Of a DNA stretch of 64,000 bases, positions 22,683 through 32,356 are shown one piece after another. The stretch spans positions 962,001-1,026,000 of the forward strand of contig NZ_AP023423.1 in NCBI RefSeq assembly GCF_021654335.1, written 5' to 3'. The notes under the pieces are model-generated. The model saw only the letters and a program-made list of their open reading frames with translations, ran no database searches and had not been told where the DNA came from. Made by a program: the position numbers and the translations under genes. The DNA comes from Sideroxyarcus emersonii (lineage in GTDB: Bacteria > Pseudomonadota > Gammaproteobacteria > Burkholderiales > Gallionellaceae). Numbering within the stretch: position 1 is the first letter of the stretch; each line of letters opens with the position of its first letter.

Positions 22683-23159
22683 ATGAGTAAGGTTCCATTG
22701 ACAGTGAACGGCGCGGAGTTGTTGCGCCAGGAGTTGCACCGCCTGAAGACGGTCGACAGGCCTTCGGTTATCAACGCCATCTCGGAAGCGCGTGCGCAGG
22801 GTGACCTGTCGGAGAACGCCGAATATGAGGCAGCCAAGGAACGCCAGTCCTTTATCGAAGGACGTATCGTCGAACTGGAATTCAAGCTGGGCAGCGCGCA
22901 GGTCATCGATCCCAAGACGCTCAATGCCGATGGCCGCTGCGTGTTCGGTTCGACGGTGATCCTGGAGGACACCAACAACGGCGATGTGGTGACCTATCAG
23001 ATCGTGGGGGAAGACGAGGCCGACATCAAGCAACGCAAGATATCGATCGGCTCGCCCATCGCGCGCGCACTGATCGGCAAGGTCAGCGGAGATATTGCCG
23101 AAGTGCAGGCGCCGGGCGGGATACGGGAGTACGAAGTCGTCGATGTGCAGTATATCTAG
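22683..23159 (+). CDS. greA: Transcription elongation factor GreA
   Basis: GreA rescues backtracked RNA polymerase by stimulating transcript cleavage through the secondary channel. The 158-residue protein has the expected N-terminal coiled coil with the acidic tip (ISEARAQGDLSENAEYEAAKE, residues about 36-56) and a C-terminal FKBP-like domain ending SPIARALIGK...YEVVDVQYI. A GGGGAAGG ribosome-binding site precedes the ATG. The gene is downstream of carB, a common arrangement in proteobacteria, and its last four bases overlap the convergent yhbY. Confidence 0.97.
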   Translation: MSKVPLTVNGAELLRQELHRLKTVDRPSVINAISEARAQGDLSENAEYEAAKERQSFIEGRIVELEFKLGSAQVIDPKTLNADGRCVFGSTVILEDTNNGDVVTYQIVGEDEADIKQRKISIGSPIARALIGKVSGDIAEVQAPGGIREYEVVDVQYI

Positions 23160-23500
23160 TTGCGGCTGGCGAGCTGCTTCTTGGTGAGCTGCTTGCCTTT
23201 CGGGCGCTTGGGCGTTTTGGCGATGGGGGTCTGCAGTGGCCGGTACACCACCAGCATCTTGCCGATATGCTGCACCGGACCGGCTTTCAGCACCTCGCAA
23301 ATCTCCTGCAGCATGGATTCGCGCAGTTCGCGGTCATCGTTCATCACGCGGATCTTCAGCAAGTCGTGGCTTTTCAGGCTGCGCTCTATCTCGTCCAGCA
23401 CGGCAGGTGTCAACCCGGCGTTGCCAATGATGACGACGGGTTTGAGGGCATGGGCGCGCCCCTTGAGTTCGAGGCGTTGTGATACGGAAAGATTCAACAT
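23156..23500 (-). CDS. yhbY: CRM-domain RNA-binding protein YhbY
   Basis: This 114-residue protein has the CRM fold: LSVSQRLELKGRAHALKPVVIIGNAGLTPAVLDEIERSLKSHDLLKIRV, with the GNAG loop analogous to the GXXG of KH-like domains. YhbY associates with pre-50S ribosomal particles. The C-terminal tail is very basic (KTPKRPKGKQLTKKQ), useful for rRNA contact. It is divergent from rlmE, another 50S maturation gene, with 36 bases between the two starts, and convergent with greA. Confidence 0.93.
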   Translation of the reverse strand: MLNLSVSQRLELKGRAHALKPVVIIGNAGLTPAVLDEIERSLKSHDLLKIRVMNDDRELRESMLQEICEVLKAGPVQHIGKMLVVYRPLQTPIAKTPKRPKGKQLTKKQLASRN

Positions 23501-23536
23501 ATTGACCTTCTTGATTTAAGGCGCGGATTCTAAACG

Positions 23537-24157
23537 ATGAAGGCTTCCAAAACCAGCAAACAATGGATGCGTGAGCATGTGAGCGATCCCTATGTGCAGC
23601 AGGCGCAGAAAGATGGCTACCGTTCCCGTGCCGCCTACAAATTGCTGGAGATCGACGAGAAAGACCATCTGATCAGGCCGGGTATGGTGGTGGTGGACTT
23701 GGGCGCCACGCCGGGCGGCTGGTGCCAGGTGGTTGCCGGCAAGCTGGGACCGCAGGGGCGCATCATCGCGCTGGACTTGCTGCCGCTGCATCCGCTGCCG
23801 CGGGTGGAGTTCATCCAGGGGGATTTCCGGGAAGACGGGGTGCTGGCCCAGCTCGAAGAAAAGCTGGAAGGGCGCAGGATCGGCCTTGTAATTTCCGACA
23901 TGGCGCCCAATATCAGCGGCGTGAGTTCTGCAGATCAGGCCCGCGCCATGCATCTGGCTGAACTGGCGCTTGATTTCGCTGTCAACCATCTGGCGCCGGG
24001 CGGGGCCTTCCTGGTCAAGGTGTTCCAGGGTGTCGGTTTCGAGGAATACCTGAAATTGATGCGCAGCCACTTCGCCAAGGTGGTGGTGCGCAAGCCTAAA
24101 GCCTCGCGCGATCGCAGCAGCGAGCAGTATCTGGTGGGGTTGGGGAAGCTTGAGTAA
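23537..24157 (+). CDS. rlmE: 23S rRNA (uridine-2'-O)-methyltransferase RlmE (FtsJ/RrmJ)
   Basis: RlmE methylates the ribose of U2552 in 23S rRNA, using SAM, late in 50S assembly. The 206-residue protein contains the SAM-binding segment [12 protein letters not shown] near residue 55 and the catalytic K-D-K-E set in the N-terminal [14 protein letters not shown], in ISDMAPN, in FLVKVFQG and in [10 protein letters not shown]. It sits just before ftsH, the classical rlmE-ftsH pair of proteobacteria. Its ATG at 23537 is 36 bases from the divergent yhbY start. Confidence 0.97.
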   Translation: MKASKTSKQWMREHVSDPYVQQAQKDGYRSRAAYKLLEIDEKDHLIRPGMVVVDLGATPGGWCQVVAGKLGPQGRIIALDLLPLHPLPRVEFIQGDFREDGVLAQLEEKLEGRRIGLVISDMAPNISGVSSADQARAMHLAELALDFAVNHLAPGGAFLVKVFQGVGFEEYLKLMRSHFAKVVVRKPKASRDRSSEQYLVGLGKLE

Positions 24158-24211
24158 TAACCCCGGACGGTGTTTAATGCAACTTCGTATTGCCGCTCAT
24201 GAGGAGCATGT

Positions 24212-26110
24212 GTGAATAATCTATTCAAAAGTGTAGGAATCTGGCTGGTCGTGGCCCTGGTGCTGATGACCGTCTTCAATCAATTCAATGCGCGCCAGCA
24301 GTCGACTGCGCAGGCGCAGCTGGATTATTCGCAGTTCCTCGAGGAAGTGAAAGCTGGCCACATCGAAAAGGTTACCATCGAGGGCCGGGCGCTCAAGGCG
24401 ACCACCACCGATGGCAAGCGCATCACCAGCTATGCACCCAGCGACCTCTGGCTGGTCTCCGATCTGCTGAAGAACGGTGTGAAGATCGAAGCCAAACCCG
24501 AAGAGGAGCAGTCCTTCCTCATGAACATCTTCGTATCATGGTTCCCCATGCTGCTGTTGATTGGCGTATGGGTGTTCTTCATGCGCCAGATGCAGGGCGG
24601 CAAGGGCGGCGGCGCATTCTCGTTCGGCAAGAGCAAGGCGCGCATGCTGGATGATGCCAAAGAGCGCGTGACGTTTGCCGATGTGGCCGGCTGCGACGAG
24701 GCCAAGGAAGAAGTTTCCGAGCTGGTCGATTTCCTGCGCGATCCTTCCAAGTTCCAGAATCTGGGCGGCCGCATCCCGCGCGGCGTGCTGATGGTGGGTA
24801 GCCCGGGTACCGGCAAGACCTTGCTGGCCAAGGCCATCGCAGGTGAAGCCAAGGTGCCTTTCTTCTCCATCTCCGGCTCCGATTTCGTCGAGATGTTCGT
24901 CGGCGTCGGCGCAGCGCGCGTGCGCGACATGTTCGAACAGGCCAAGAAGCAGTCGCCCTGTATCGTGTTCATCGACGAGATCGATGCGGTGGGCCGTCAG
25001 CGCGGTGCGGGCCTGGGGGGCGGCAACGACGAGCGCGAACAGACGCTGAACGCCTTGCTGGTGGAAATGGATGGTTTCGAGGGCGCAAGCGGTGTGATCG
25101 TCATCGCCGCCACCAACCGTCCCGATGTACTCGACCCGGCCCTGTTGCGCCCGGGCCGTTTCGACCGCCAGGTGGTAGTGCCGTTGCCGGACATTCGCGG
25201 CCGCGAGCAGATCCTGATGGTGCATATGCGCAAAGTGCCGGTGGCTTCCGATGTGAAGGCCGATATCCTGGCGCGTGGCACACCGGGCATGTCGGGCGCC
25301 GACCTCGCCAACCTGGTGAACGAGGCCGCCCTGTTTGCCGCACGCCGCAGCAAGCGCTTTGTCGAGATGGACGATTTCGAATCGGCCAAGGACAAGATCA
25401 TGATGGGCGCCGAGCGCAAATCGGTGATCATGCCGGAAGAAGAGCGCCGCAACACGGCATACCACGAGTCCGGCCATGCGGTGGTGGCCAAGCTGATGCC
25501 CAAGACGGATCCGGTGCACAAGGTTACCATCATCCCGCGCGGCCGGGCGCTGGGCCTGACCATGCAGCTGCCGTCGGAAGATCGATACAGCATGGACAAG
25601 GTGCGCCTGCTGTCCACCATTGCGGTGCTGTTCGGCGGACGTATTGCGGAAGAGCTGTTCATGAACCAGATGACCACGGGGGCCTCCAACGACTTCGAGC
25701 GTGCCACCGACATGGCACGCAAGATGGTTACCCAGTGGGGCATGTCCGAGGCACTGGGGACCATGGTATATGCGGAGAACGAAGGCGAGGTGTTCCTTGG
25801 CCGCTCGGTGACCACGCACAAGAACATCTCCGAGGCGACCATGCAGAAGGTGGATGCGGAGATACGCCGTATCATCGACCAGCAATATACGCTCGCGCGC
25901 AGCCTGATCGAGGCGAACCGCGACAAGATTGAAGCCATGACCAAGGCGCTGCTGGAATGGGAGACCATCGATGCCGATCAGATCGACGACATCATGGCCG
26001 GCAATGCGCCGCGTCCTCCCAAGCCGACCCAGAGCAGCAAGGCGGCAGAGCCGCCGAAGGACGAGACCCCTACGGCGCCGGCGACCAATCAGCACGCCGA
26101 AGGCGTTTAA
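24212..26110 (+). CDS. ftsH: ATP-dependent zinc metalloprotease FtsH
   Basis: FtsH is the membrane-bound AAA+ protease that removes misplaced membrane proteins and regulators such as LpxC and sigma-32 in relatives. The 632-residue protein has two transmembrane segments (near residues 8-26 and 103-125) around a periplasmic part. The AAA+ domain has a Walker A of GSPGTGKT (Ser in place of the more usual Pro) and a Walker [10 protein letters not shown]. The second region of homology contains [21 protein letters not shown]. The zinc site is HESGH in the C-terminal protease. The start is a GTG at 24212 with GAGGAG eight bases before it. A terminator follows the stop. Confidence 0.98.
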   Translation: MNNLFKSVGIWLVVALVLMTVFNQFNARQQSTAQAQLDYSQFLEEVKAGHIEKVTIEGRALKATTTDGKRITSYAPSDLWLVSDLLKNGVKIEAKPEEEQSFLMNIFVSWFPMLLLIGVWVFFMRQMQGGKGGGAFSFGKSKARMLDDAKERVTFADVAGCDEAKEEVSELVDFLRDPSKFQNLGGRIPRGVLMVGSPGTGKTLLAKAIAGEAKVPFFSISGSDFVEMFVGVGAARVRDMFEQAKKQSPCIVFIDEIDAVGRQRGAGLGGGNDEREQTLNALLVEMDGFEGASGVIVIAATNRPDVLDPALLRPGRFDRQVVVPLPDIRGREQILMVHMRKVPVASDVKADILARGTPGMSGADLANLVNEAALFAARRSKRFVEMDDFESAKDKIMMGAERKSVIMPEEERRNTAYHESGHAVVAKLMPKTDPVHKVTIIPRGRALGLTMQLPSEDRYSMDKVRLLSTIAVLFGGRIAEELFMNQMTTGASNDFERATDMARKMVTQWGMSEALGTMVYAENEGEVFLGRSVTTHKNISEATMQKVDAEIRRIIDQQYTLARSLIEANRDKIEAMTKALLEWETIDADQIDDIMAGNAPRPPKPTQSSKAAEPPKDETPTAPATNQHAEGV

Positions 26111-26117
26111 CCAGACC

Positions 26118-26143
26118 ACGGGGGCTTTCGCCCCCGTTCTTTT
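26118..26143 (+). terminator. Intrinsic terminator after ftsH
   Basis: ACGGGGGC (26118-26125) and GCCCCCGT (26130-26137) form a perfect 8-bp stem with a TTTC loop, followed by TTCTTTT. This is a textbook rho-independent terminator. Its T-run ends on the base before the folP ATG. Confidence 0.9.
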
Positions 26144-26971
26144 ATGCTTCGTTGCAAAGACTTCCAGTTCGATCTCGCGCGCCCGCTGGTGATGGGCATC
26201 GTGAATGTCACTCCCGATTCGTTTTCCGACGGCGGGCGCCACGCGTCGGTCCATGCCGCCATCGAGCATGCGCAACAGCTGGTGGCGGATGGGGCCGATA
26301 TCCTGGATATCGGTGGCGAATCCACACGACCGGGAGCTGATGCTGTGAGCGAACAGCAGGAACTGGATCGCGTGCTGCCGGTGATCGAAGGATTGCGGGG
26401 CATTCCGGTCCCGATCTCCATCGATACCTGCAAAACCGGCGTGATGCGAGCTGCGCTGGCGGCCGGTGCGAGCCTGGTCAACGATGTGAACGCCTTGCAG
26501 GCGCACGGGGCGCTGGAGGTGTTGGCCGGAAGCGATGCGGCAGTGTGCCTGATGCACAAGCAAGGCGAGCCGCGGAGCATGCAGCAACAGCCGCATTACG
26601 CGGATGTCGTCGCTGAGGTGCATGCCTTTTTGCGCGAACGCGTTGCGCTGCTGCAGGCGGCTGGCGTGCCGAGCGAGCGTATCGTGGTCGACCCGGGCTT
26701 TGGCTTTGGCAAGACGCTGGCGCATAATCTGGCACTGCTGCGGGGATTGTCCGGATTTGCGTCGCTCGGGGTGCCTTTGCTGGCGGGACTGTCGCGCAAA
26801 TCCATGCTGGGGGCGATTACCGGACGCGATGTGAATGAACGCCTGGCGGCGAGTGTGGCTGCGGCATTGCTGGCAGTGCAGCGCGGCGCAGCCATTGTGC
26901 GAGTGCATGATGTACGAGAGACGGTGGACGCATTGAAGATCTGGCATGCAGTGAACGAGGGCGAACGATGA
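26144..26971 (+). CDS. folP: Dihydropteroate synthase
   Basis: FolP condenses p-aminobenzoate with dihydropterin pyrophosphate to make dihydropteroate for folate; it is the sulfonamide target. The 275-residue protein has the signatures [15 protein letters not shown] near residue 17, GGESTRPGA near 56, DPGFGFGK near 185 and SRKSMLG near 220. The ATG at 26144 gives a family-typical N-terminus, yet there is no Shine-Dalgarno sequence; the terminator of ftsH occupies the bases just before it. It overlaps glmM by four bases (ATGA). Confidence 0.96.
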   Translation: MLRCKDFQFDLARPLVMGIVNVTPDSFSDGGRHASVHAAIEHAQQLVADGADILDIGGESTRPGADAVSEQQELDRVLPVIEGLRGIPVPISIDTCKTGVMRAALAAGASLVNDVNALQAHGALEVLAGSDAAVCLMHKQGEPRSMQQQPHYADVVAEVHAFLRERVALLQAAGVPSERIVVDPGFGFGKTLAHNLALLRGLSGFASLGVPLLAGLSRKSMLGAITGRDVNERLAASVAAALLAVQRGAAIVRVHDVRETVDALKIWHAVNEGER

Positions 26972-28323
26972 GCAGAAAGTATTTCGGCACCGATGGCGTG
27001 CGCGGACGGGTGGGGGTCCATCCCATCACGCCGCAATTCGTGATGAACCTGGGCTACGCCGCAGGCAAGGTACTGGCGAAAGCCGAGCATTCCCAGAGCG
27101 AGCGTCCGGCGGTCCTGATCGGCAAGGACACGCGGATCTCCGGCTATATGCTCGAATCGGCACTGGAAGCAGGGCTCATCGCTGCGGGCATCGACGTCTA
27201 TCTGGGCGGCCCGATACCGACCCCGGCGGTGGCTTATCTGACGCGCGCACTGCGCCTGCAAGCCGGCGTCGTCATTTCAGCTTCGCACAACCCGTTCGAC
27301 GACAACGGCATCAAGTTCTTCTCCGGCAGCGGCACCAAGTTGCCGGACGAAGTCGAGACGGCAATCGAAGCCGAACTGGACAACCCGATGCTGACCAACC
27401 CGTCGGAAGGATTGGGCAAGGCCAAGCGCATCGATGATGCGGTCGGACGCTACATCGAATTCTGCAAGAGCACCTTCCCGGCGGACATGAACCTGCGCGG
27501 CCTCAAGATCGTGGTGGATAGCGCGCACGGCGCGACCTATCATATCGCGCGCAATGTGTTCCACGAACTCGGTGCGGATGTCGTTGCCATCGGTGCGCAG
27601 CCGGACGGCAAGAACATCAACGATGGCTATGGCGCGACGGCCCCCAAGAACCTGCAAAAAGCCGTGGTCGAACACCAGGCCGACATCGGTCTGGCCCTCG
27701 ACGGCGACGGCGACCGCCTCATCATGGCAGATGCTGCCGGCAAGCTCTACGACGGAGATCAGCTGCTTTATATTATCGCCAGACATCGCCAGGCACTGGG
27801 CACGATGCACGGTGGCGTGGCGGGCACGTTGATGACCAATCTGGCATTCGAGCATGCCATGCAGAAGCTGGGCATCCCGTTCGCGCGCGCCAAGGTGGGC
27901 GATCGCTATGTGATGGAGCTGTTGCAACAGCGGGGTTGGCAGCTTGGCGGCGAAAACTCCGGGCATATCATCTGCCTGGACAAGCACAGTACCGGCGACG
28001 GCATCGTTTCTGCACTGCAGGTGCTTTGTGCCCTGCGCATGAAGCAGCAAACATTGGCCGAAGCGGCTGGCGACCTGCACATGTATCCGCAAGTGCTCAT
28101 CAACGTGAAGATCGCAGGCAAGGCGGCCGAGCTCATGGAGCGGCAGGCAGTCAAGACCGAAGTGGCGAAAGCCGAACGCGCATTGGAAGGAAAAGGGCGC
28201 GTATTGCTGCGTCCGTCCGGGACCGAACCGTTGCTGCGGGTGATGGTGGAAGGGGAGGATGGTGTGCAGGTGAAGCAGTGGGCGGAGAGGATCGCCGAAG
28301 CGGTCAGGGGAGTCGCAGGGTAG
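26968..28323 (+). CDS. glmM: Phosphoglucosamine mutase
   Basis: GlmM converts glucosamine-6-phosphate to glucosamine-1-phosphate for UDP-GlcNAc, the precursor of peptidoglycan and LPS. The 451-residue protein opens with [12 protein letters not shown]. It carries the active-site loop [12 protein letters not shown] with the phosphorylated serine at 106, the metal loop DGDGDR near 250 and the sugar loop GGENSGHI near 330, and ends with the phosphate-binding [15 protein letters not shown]. Folate and amino-sugar genes folP-glmM follow ftsH in many gamma- and betaproteobacteria, as here. A terminator follows. Confidence 0.97.
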   Translation: MSRKYFGTDGVRGRVGVHPITPQFVMNLGYAAGKVLAKAEHSQSERPAVLIGKDTRISGYMLESALEAGLIAAGIDVYLGGPIPTPAVAYLTRALRLQAGVVISASHNPFDDNGIKFFSGSGTKLPDEVETAIEAELDNPMLTNPSEGLGKAKRIDDAVGRYIEFCKSTFPADMNLRGLKIVVDSAHGATYHIARNVFHELGADVVAIGAQPDGKNINDGYGATAPKNLQKAVVEHQADIGLALDGDGDRLIMADAAGKLYDGDQLLYIIARHRQALGTMHGGVAGTLMTNLAFEHAMQKLGIPFARAKVGDRYVMELLQQRGWQLGGENSGHIICLDKHSTGDGIVSALQVLCALRMKQQTLAEAAGDLHMYPQVLINVKIAGKAAELMERQAVKTEVAKAERALEGKGRVLLRPSGTEPLLRVMVEGEDGVQVKQWAERIAEAVRGVAG

Positions 28324-28358
28324 GTATTCGCAACAGGAAGAACCTGGAGATGAAAAGC

Positions 28359-28390
28359 GGAACGCCGAGCATTGCTCGGCGTTCCTGTTT
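28359..28390. terminator. Intrinsic terminator between glmM and pstB
   Basis: GGAACGCCGAGC (28359-28370) pairs perfectly with GCTCGGCGTTCC (28374-28385) across a 3-base loop. TGTTTG follows on the plus strand and CTTTTC on the minus strand, so it can serve both convergent transcripts. Confidence 0.85.
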
Positions 28391-28415
28391 GAACTGCATT
28401 AACCGGGGCGGGTGA

Positions 28416-29207
28416 TTAGCCGAACCTGCCGGTAATATAGTCTTCCGTCTCTTTCCGCTTCGGATTGGTGAACACGTTGCTGGTGTCGCCGAACTCGATG
28501 AGTTCGCCCAGATACATGTAGGCGGTGAAATCGGAGATGCGGGCCGCCTGCTGCATGTTGTGGGTGACGATGACGATGGTGAAGTCCTTCTTCAGTTCGT
28601 CAATGAGCTTTTCGATGTGCGCGGTGGAGATGGGGTCGAGCGCCGAGGTCGGTTCGTCCAGCAGCAGCACTTGCGGCTTGACGGCGATGGCGCGGGCGAT
28701 GCAAAGACGCTGCTGTTGGCCGCCGGAGAGTCCGGTGCCGCTTTGCTTCAGCTTGTCTTTTACCTCATTCCAGAGTGCCGCCTTCTTCAGCGCCCATTCG
28801 ACGCGCTCTTCCATCTCGTGGCCGCTCAGGCTCTCGTACAGCTTCACGCCGAAGGCGATGTTGTCGTAGATGGACATCGGGAAAGGGGTCGGCTTCTGGA
28901 ACACCATGCCGATCTTGGCGCGCAGGGTGTTCAGATCCTGTTTCTTGTCCAGCAGGTTCTCTCCATCCAGCAATATTTCGCCGGTGGCGCGTTGCTTGGG
29001 ATAGAGCTGGTACATGCGGTTGAACGTGCGCAGCAGGGTGGATTTGCCGCAGCCGGAGGGGCCGATGAACGCGGTGACCATCTTCTCCGGGATGACCAGG
29101 TTGATATCCTTCAGCGCGCGGTCTGCACCGTAGTAGAAATTCAGATCGCGCACAATCACTTTGGGTGCGGAGATGATTTGATCGGCTGTCATTTCTTGGA
29201 TCCTCAT
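28416..29207 (-). CDS. pstB: Phosphate ABC transporter ATP-binding protein
   Basis: PstB hydrolyses ATP to power high-affinity phosphate import by PstSCAB. The 263-residue protein has Walker [10 protein letters not shown], the signature [14 protein letters not shown], Walker [13 protein letters not shown] and the H-loop IVTHNMQQ. The start at 29207 overlaps the pstA TGA (ATGA), indicating translational coupling; an internal ATG at 29192 is an alternative. It is the last gene of pstSCAB. No phoU follows; the next feature is the terminator shared with glmM. Confidence 0.97.
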   Translation of the reverse strand: MRIQEMTADQIISAPKVIVRDLNFYYGADRALKDINLVIPEKMVTAFIGPSGCGKSTLLRTFNRMYQLYPKQRATGEILLDGENLLDKKQDLNTLRAKIGMVFQKPTPFPMSIYDNIAFGVKLYESLSGHEMEERVEWALKKAALWNEVKDKLKQSGTGLSGGQQQRLCIARAIAVKPQVLLLDEPTSALDPISTAHIEKLIDELKKDFTIVIVTHNMQQAARISDFTAYMYLGELIEFGDTSNVFTNPKRKETEDYITGRFG

Positions 29208-30052
29208 TGTGTATTCGCCTTCTGGCGGAATAATACGCGAGCAACGATGTTCAGTGTCAGCACGCTCAGGGTGATGAGCAGTGCGCCTGCCCACGCGAGG
29301 TGTTGCCAGTCTTCATAGGGGCTCATGGCGAACTGGAAGATGACCACCGGCAGATTGGCCATCGGCTGGTTCATGTTGTTGCTCCAGAACTGGTTGTTCA
29401 AGGCGGTGAACAGCAGCGGGGCGGTTTCTCCGCTGATGCGTGCGATGGCCAGCAATATTCCGGTCAATATCCCGGCGCGGGCGGCGCGCAGGGTGACGAA
29501 GCTGATGACTTTCCACTGCGGGGTGCCCAGGGCGGCGGCAGCTTCGCGCAAGCTGTTCGGTACCAGGCGCAGCATGTTCTCGGTGGTGCGGATGACCACC
29601 GGGATGACGAGGATGGCGAGTGCGAACGCGCCGCCCCAACCCGCGAAGTGGCCAACCTTGACCACGTACATTTCATATACGAACAGGCCGATGACGATGG
29701 AAGGTGCGGACAGCAGGATGTCGTTGATGAAGCGCGTGACCGGGGCCAGCCAGCCGCGCTGGCCGAATTCGGCCAGATAGGTGCCGGCAAGGATGCCGAT
29801 CGGCGTGCCCATCAGGATTCCGACAACAGTCATCATCACGCTGCCCCAGATGGCATTGATCAATCCGCCGCTGCTGCCGGGCGGTGGCGTGGTCTGGGTG
29901 AACACATGCATGCCCAGCAGGCTGGGCAAGCCGTTGTCCACCAGCGTCCATAATATCCAGACCAGCCAGAACAGTCCGAACAGCATCGCCAGCACCGAGA
30001 TGCCCAGGCTGACGGCGTTGATGATGCGGCGGCGAGTATACAGATCCAGCAT
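29204..30052 (-). CDS. pstA: Phosphate ABC transporter permease PstA
   Basis: PstA is one of the two inner-membrane channel subunits of the phosphate importer. The 282-residue form from the ATG at 30052, two bases past the pstC stop, has six hydrophobic segments. The EAA-like cytoplasmic loop reads [27 protein letters not shown], the contact with PstB. In-frame ATGs further upstream overlap pstC, and a GGGG stretch favours the 30052 start. It lies between pstC and pstB with minimal spacing. Confidence 0.96.
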   Translation of the reverse strand: MLDLYTRRRIINAVSLGISVLAMLFGLFWLVWILWTLVDNGLPSLLGMHVFTQTTPPPGSSGGLINAIWGSVMMTVVGILMGTPIGILAGTYLAEFGQRGWLAPVTRFINDILLSAPSIVIGLFVYEMYVVKVGHFAGWGGAFALAILVIPVVIRTTENMLRLVPNSLREAAAALGTPQWKVISFVTLRAARAGILTGILLAIARISGETAPLLFTALNNQFWSNNMNQPMANLPVVIFQFAMSPYEDWQHLAWAGALLITLSVLTLNIVARVLFRQKANTQ

Positions 30053-30053
30053 G

Positions 30054-31016
30054 TCAGGCCCCATGACCCTCGCGCTTCGCCAGTTTGTGCAGCATGAGGC
30101 GGGCGAGCGAAAGGACAACGAATGTGATGAAGAACAGGATCAGGCCGAGCTCGATGAGCGAGGACGTGTACAAGCTGCCAACCGCCTCGGTGAATTCGTT
30201 GGCCAGAGCCGAGGAGATGCTGTTGCCGGGCATCAGCAGGGATTTGGTGAAATCGTGTGCATTGCCGATGACGAAGGTTACCGCCATCGTTTCGCCCAGC
30301 GCACGGCCCAGGCCGAGCATGATTCCGCCGACCACCCCGATCTTGGTGTAGGGCAATACGACTTTCCACATCACTTCCCAGGTCGTCGAGCCCAGGCCGT
30401 AGGCCGATTCTTTCAGCATCGCCGGCACGACGTCGAATACGTCCCGCATCACCGAGGCGATGAACGGGATCACCATGATCGCCAGGATGATCCCAGCGGT
30501 GAGCATGCCGATGCCCATCGGCGGGCCGGAGAAGAATGGGCCGATCAGCGGCAGGGTGCCGATATGCTTGTTGATCCACGGCTCGACGTGATCGGCGAAC
30601 AAGGGGGCGAAAATGAACAGTCCCCACATGCCGTAGATGATGCTGGGGATGCCGGCCAGCAATTCGACCGCGATGCCCAGCGGGCGGCGTAGCCAGTTGG
30701 GAGAAAGTTCAGTCAGGAAGATGGCAATGCCGAAACTGACCGGGATCGCGATCACTAGCGCGATACCCGAAGTAATTAGTGTACCGATGATGGGGATCAA
30801 CGCACCAAATTTGTCGTTGACCGGGTCCCAGTCGGCACTGAACAGGAAGTTGAAACCGAAGGCATGGATGGCAGGCATGCTGCCAACGATCAACGAACCG
30901 ATGATGGCCGCCAGCAAGGCCAATACGGTGAACGCAGCAAGTCGCGTCAGATTGCGAAACAGCAGATCGAACACGGTTTGTCGCTTAAAGTGCGTTTCAC
31001 GTAGGAACGTCGACAT
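30054..31016 (-). CDS. pstC: Phosphate ABC transporter permease PstC
   Basis: PstC forms the membrane channel with PstA. The 320-residue protein has about six transmembrane segments and the EAA loop [30 protein letters not shown]. The extracytoplasmic loop [19 protein letters not shown] is typical of the family. It follows the terminator that separates it from pstS. The upstream sequence lacks a clear ribosome-binding site (the bases before the ATG are AT-rich), which, with the terminator, would make PstC less abundant than PstS. Confidence 0.96.
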   Translation of the reverse strand: MSTFLRETHFKRQTVFDLLFRNLTRLAAFTVLALLAAIIGSLIVGSMPAIHAFGFNFLFSADWDPVNDKFGALIPIIGTLITSGIALVIAIPVSFGIAIFLTELSPNWLRRPLGIAVELLAGIPSIIYGMWGLFIFAPLFADHVEPWINKHIGTLPLIGPFFSGPPMGIGMLTAGIILAIMVIPFIASVMRDVFDVVPAMLKESAYGLGSTTWEVMWKVVLPYTKIGVVGGIMLGLGRALGETMAVTFVIGNAHDFTKSLLMPGNSISSALANEFTEAVGSLYTSSLIELGLILFFITFVVLSLARLMLHKLAKREGHGA

Positions 31017-31036
31017 AATTCAATATAGTGGAGGTT

Positions 31037-31071
31037 GAAAAATTGCGGGGGCGTTTATAGCCCCCGCAATT
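31037..31071 (-). terminator. Intra-operon terminator between pstS and pstC
   Basis: On the minus strand a perfect 12-bp stem (31071-31060 with 31052-31041, sequence AATTGCGGGGGC) with a 7-base loop is followed by a run of T residues (to 31037). It lies about 20 bases after the pstS stop. It should end most transcripts there and let only a fraction continue into pstCAB. Confidence 0.85.
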
Positions 31072-31090
31072 ATAGCTTAGAACGTGTGGC

Positions 31091-32137
31091 TTACTTCCAG
31101 AGTGCTGCGCCGGAGGCATCCTTGATCTGTGCTTTCCAGGCGGCATGTATCAGCTTCACGACGCTATCCGGCATGGGGACATAATCCAGATCCGCAGCCA
31201 GCTTGTCGCCATTCTCATAAGCCCAGTCGAAGAACTTCAGCACTTCTTTGGCGGAATCCGGCTTGTCCTGGGTTGTGTGCATCAGGATGAAGGTTGCGCC
31301 AGTGATGGGCCAGCTGTCTTTGCCGGCCTGCTCGGTCAGCAGCAGGTACATGCCAGGTGCCTTGCTCCAGTCCGCATTTGCAGCGGCAGCCTTGAAGGAA
31401 GTGTCTTCCGGTTTGACGAAACGCCCATCCTTGTTCTTGAGCTGGCCATAGGCCATCTTGTTTTGCAATGCATAGGCGTATTCTACGTAACCGATGGAGC
31501 CTTTCAGGCGCATCACATACGAGGCAACACCTTCGTTACCCTTGCCGCCGGTACCAACAGGCCAGTTCACCGCAGTACCTTCGCCGACCTTCTTGCTCCA
31601 TTCCGAGCTGACTTTAGACAGATAGTTTGTCCAGATGAAGGTGGTGCCAGAGCCATCCGAGCGATGAACAACCGTAATGTCTTGATCTGGCAGTTTTACT
31701 CCAGGATTGATGGCGGCAATGGCCGGATCGTTCCATTTTGTGACTTTGCCGAGGAAGATATCAGCCAGCAAAGGGCCGGTGAACTTGAGCTCACCTGCGC
31801 CAACATCATTCAGGTTGTATACCGGCACATCGCCGCCCATCACCGTGGGGAATTGCATCAGGCCATTCTTTTCCAGATCTTCCGGCTTGAGGGGCATGTC
31901 GGATGCGCCAAAATCAACGGTTTTGGCTTCGATCTGCTTGATGCCGCCACCGGAACCGATGGACTGATAGTTCATGCCGATGTTGGCTTGTGCCTTATAG
32001 GCTTCTGCCCATTTGGCATAGATCGGGTAAGGGAAAGTTGCACCTGCGCCGGTGATGTCGCCGGCATATGCAACACCGGCTGTCAGCAGGGCTGCCGACA
32101 GGCCGATGCCACTTAAAATTTGACTCAGTTTGCTCAT
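31091..32137 (-). CDS. pstS: Periplasmic phosphate-binding protein PstS
   Basis: PstS captures inorganic phosphate in the periplasm and delivers it to PstCA. The 348-residue precursor from the ATG at 32137 (GGGAGA ribosome-binding site) has a signal peptide cleaved after AGVAYA. The mature N-terminus GDITGAGATFPYPIYAKWAEAY is the family hallmark. Phosphate-contact segments include SIGSGGGIKQIEAKTVDFGASD and HRSDGSGTTFIWTNYLSKV. An in-frame ATG five codons earlier lacks a good ribosome-binding site. A candidate Pho box lies about 65 bases upstream. Confidence 0.97.
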   Translation of the reverse strand: MSKLSQILSGIGLSAALLTAGVAYAGDITGAGATFPYPIYAKWAEAYKAQANIGMNYQSIGSGGGIKQIEAKTVDFGASDMPLKPEDLEKNGLMQFPTVMGGDVPVYNLNDVGAGELKFTGPLLADIFLGKVTKWNDPAIAAINPGVKLPDQDITVVHRSDGSGTTFIWTNYLSKVSSEWSKKVGEGTAVNWPVGTGGKGNEGVASYVMRLKGSIGYVEYAYALQNKMAYGQLKNKDGRFVKPEDTSFKAAAANADWSKAPGMYLLLTEQAGKDSWPITGATFILMHTTQDKPDSAKEVLKFFDWAYENGDKLAADLDYVPMPDSVVKLIHAAWKAQIKDASGAALWK

Positions 32138-32201
32138 TTCGGATTCTCCCAAAGTAAAATGTTCGTTAGGTTTGTGGCCGAGTCGAATCTTAGTGTTCGT
32201 T

Positions 32202-32229
32202 TGTTACACAATTATTACATATTGTGACG
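32202..32229 (-). promoter_or_regulatory. Candidate Pho box upstream of pstS
   Basis: Read on the minus strand, TGTAATA (32219-32213), a 4-base spacer and TGTAACA (32208-32202) form a direct repeat with the 7-4-7 spacing of PhoB sites. A third related unit, CGTCACA (32229-32223), lies one helical turn further upstream. The site is 65-90 bases before the pstS ATG. Phosphate-starvation control by PhoBR is the expected consequence. Confidence 0.6.
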
Positions 32230-32293
32230 CAATACAGCGATGCGATGGGCTGGAGAGGGAACCCTATGGCAATTCAATGACGTAGCGTTCGGA

Positions 32294-32322
32294 TTGACCA
32301 TTTAAGTTTTCATCGGTAGTAT
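32294..32322 (+). promoter_or_regulatory. Predicted sigma-70 promoter of tpiA
   Basis: TTGACC (32294-32299), a 17-base spacer and TAGTAT (32317-32322) match the consensus at five and four of six positions. The start site would be near 32329, about 28 bases before the tpiA ATG. Confidence 0.55.
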
Positions 32323-32324
32323 CG

Positions 32325-32344
32325 CCGCCTTCGGTCAAAGGCGG
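32325..32344 (+). promoter_or_regulatory. Small stem-loop at the tpiA start region
   Basis: CCGCCTT (32325-32331) pairs with AAGGCGG (32338-32344). The 3' arm overlaps the purine-rich stretch GGCGGAAG that would serve as ribosome-binding site for tpiA. If the transcript begins upstream of the 5' arm, folding would mask that site. Confidence 0.4.
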
Positions 32345-32356
32345 AAGTTAGCTCTG

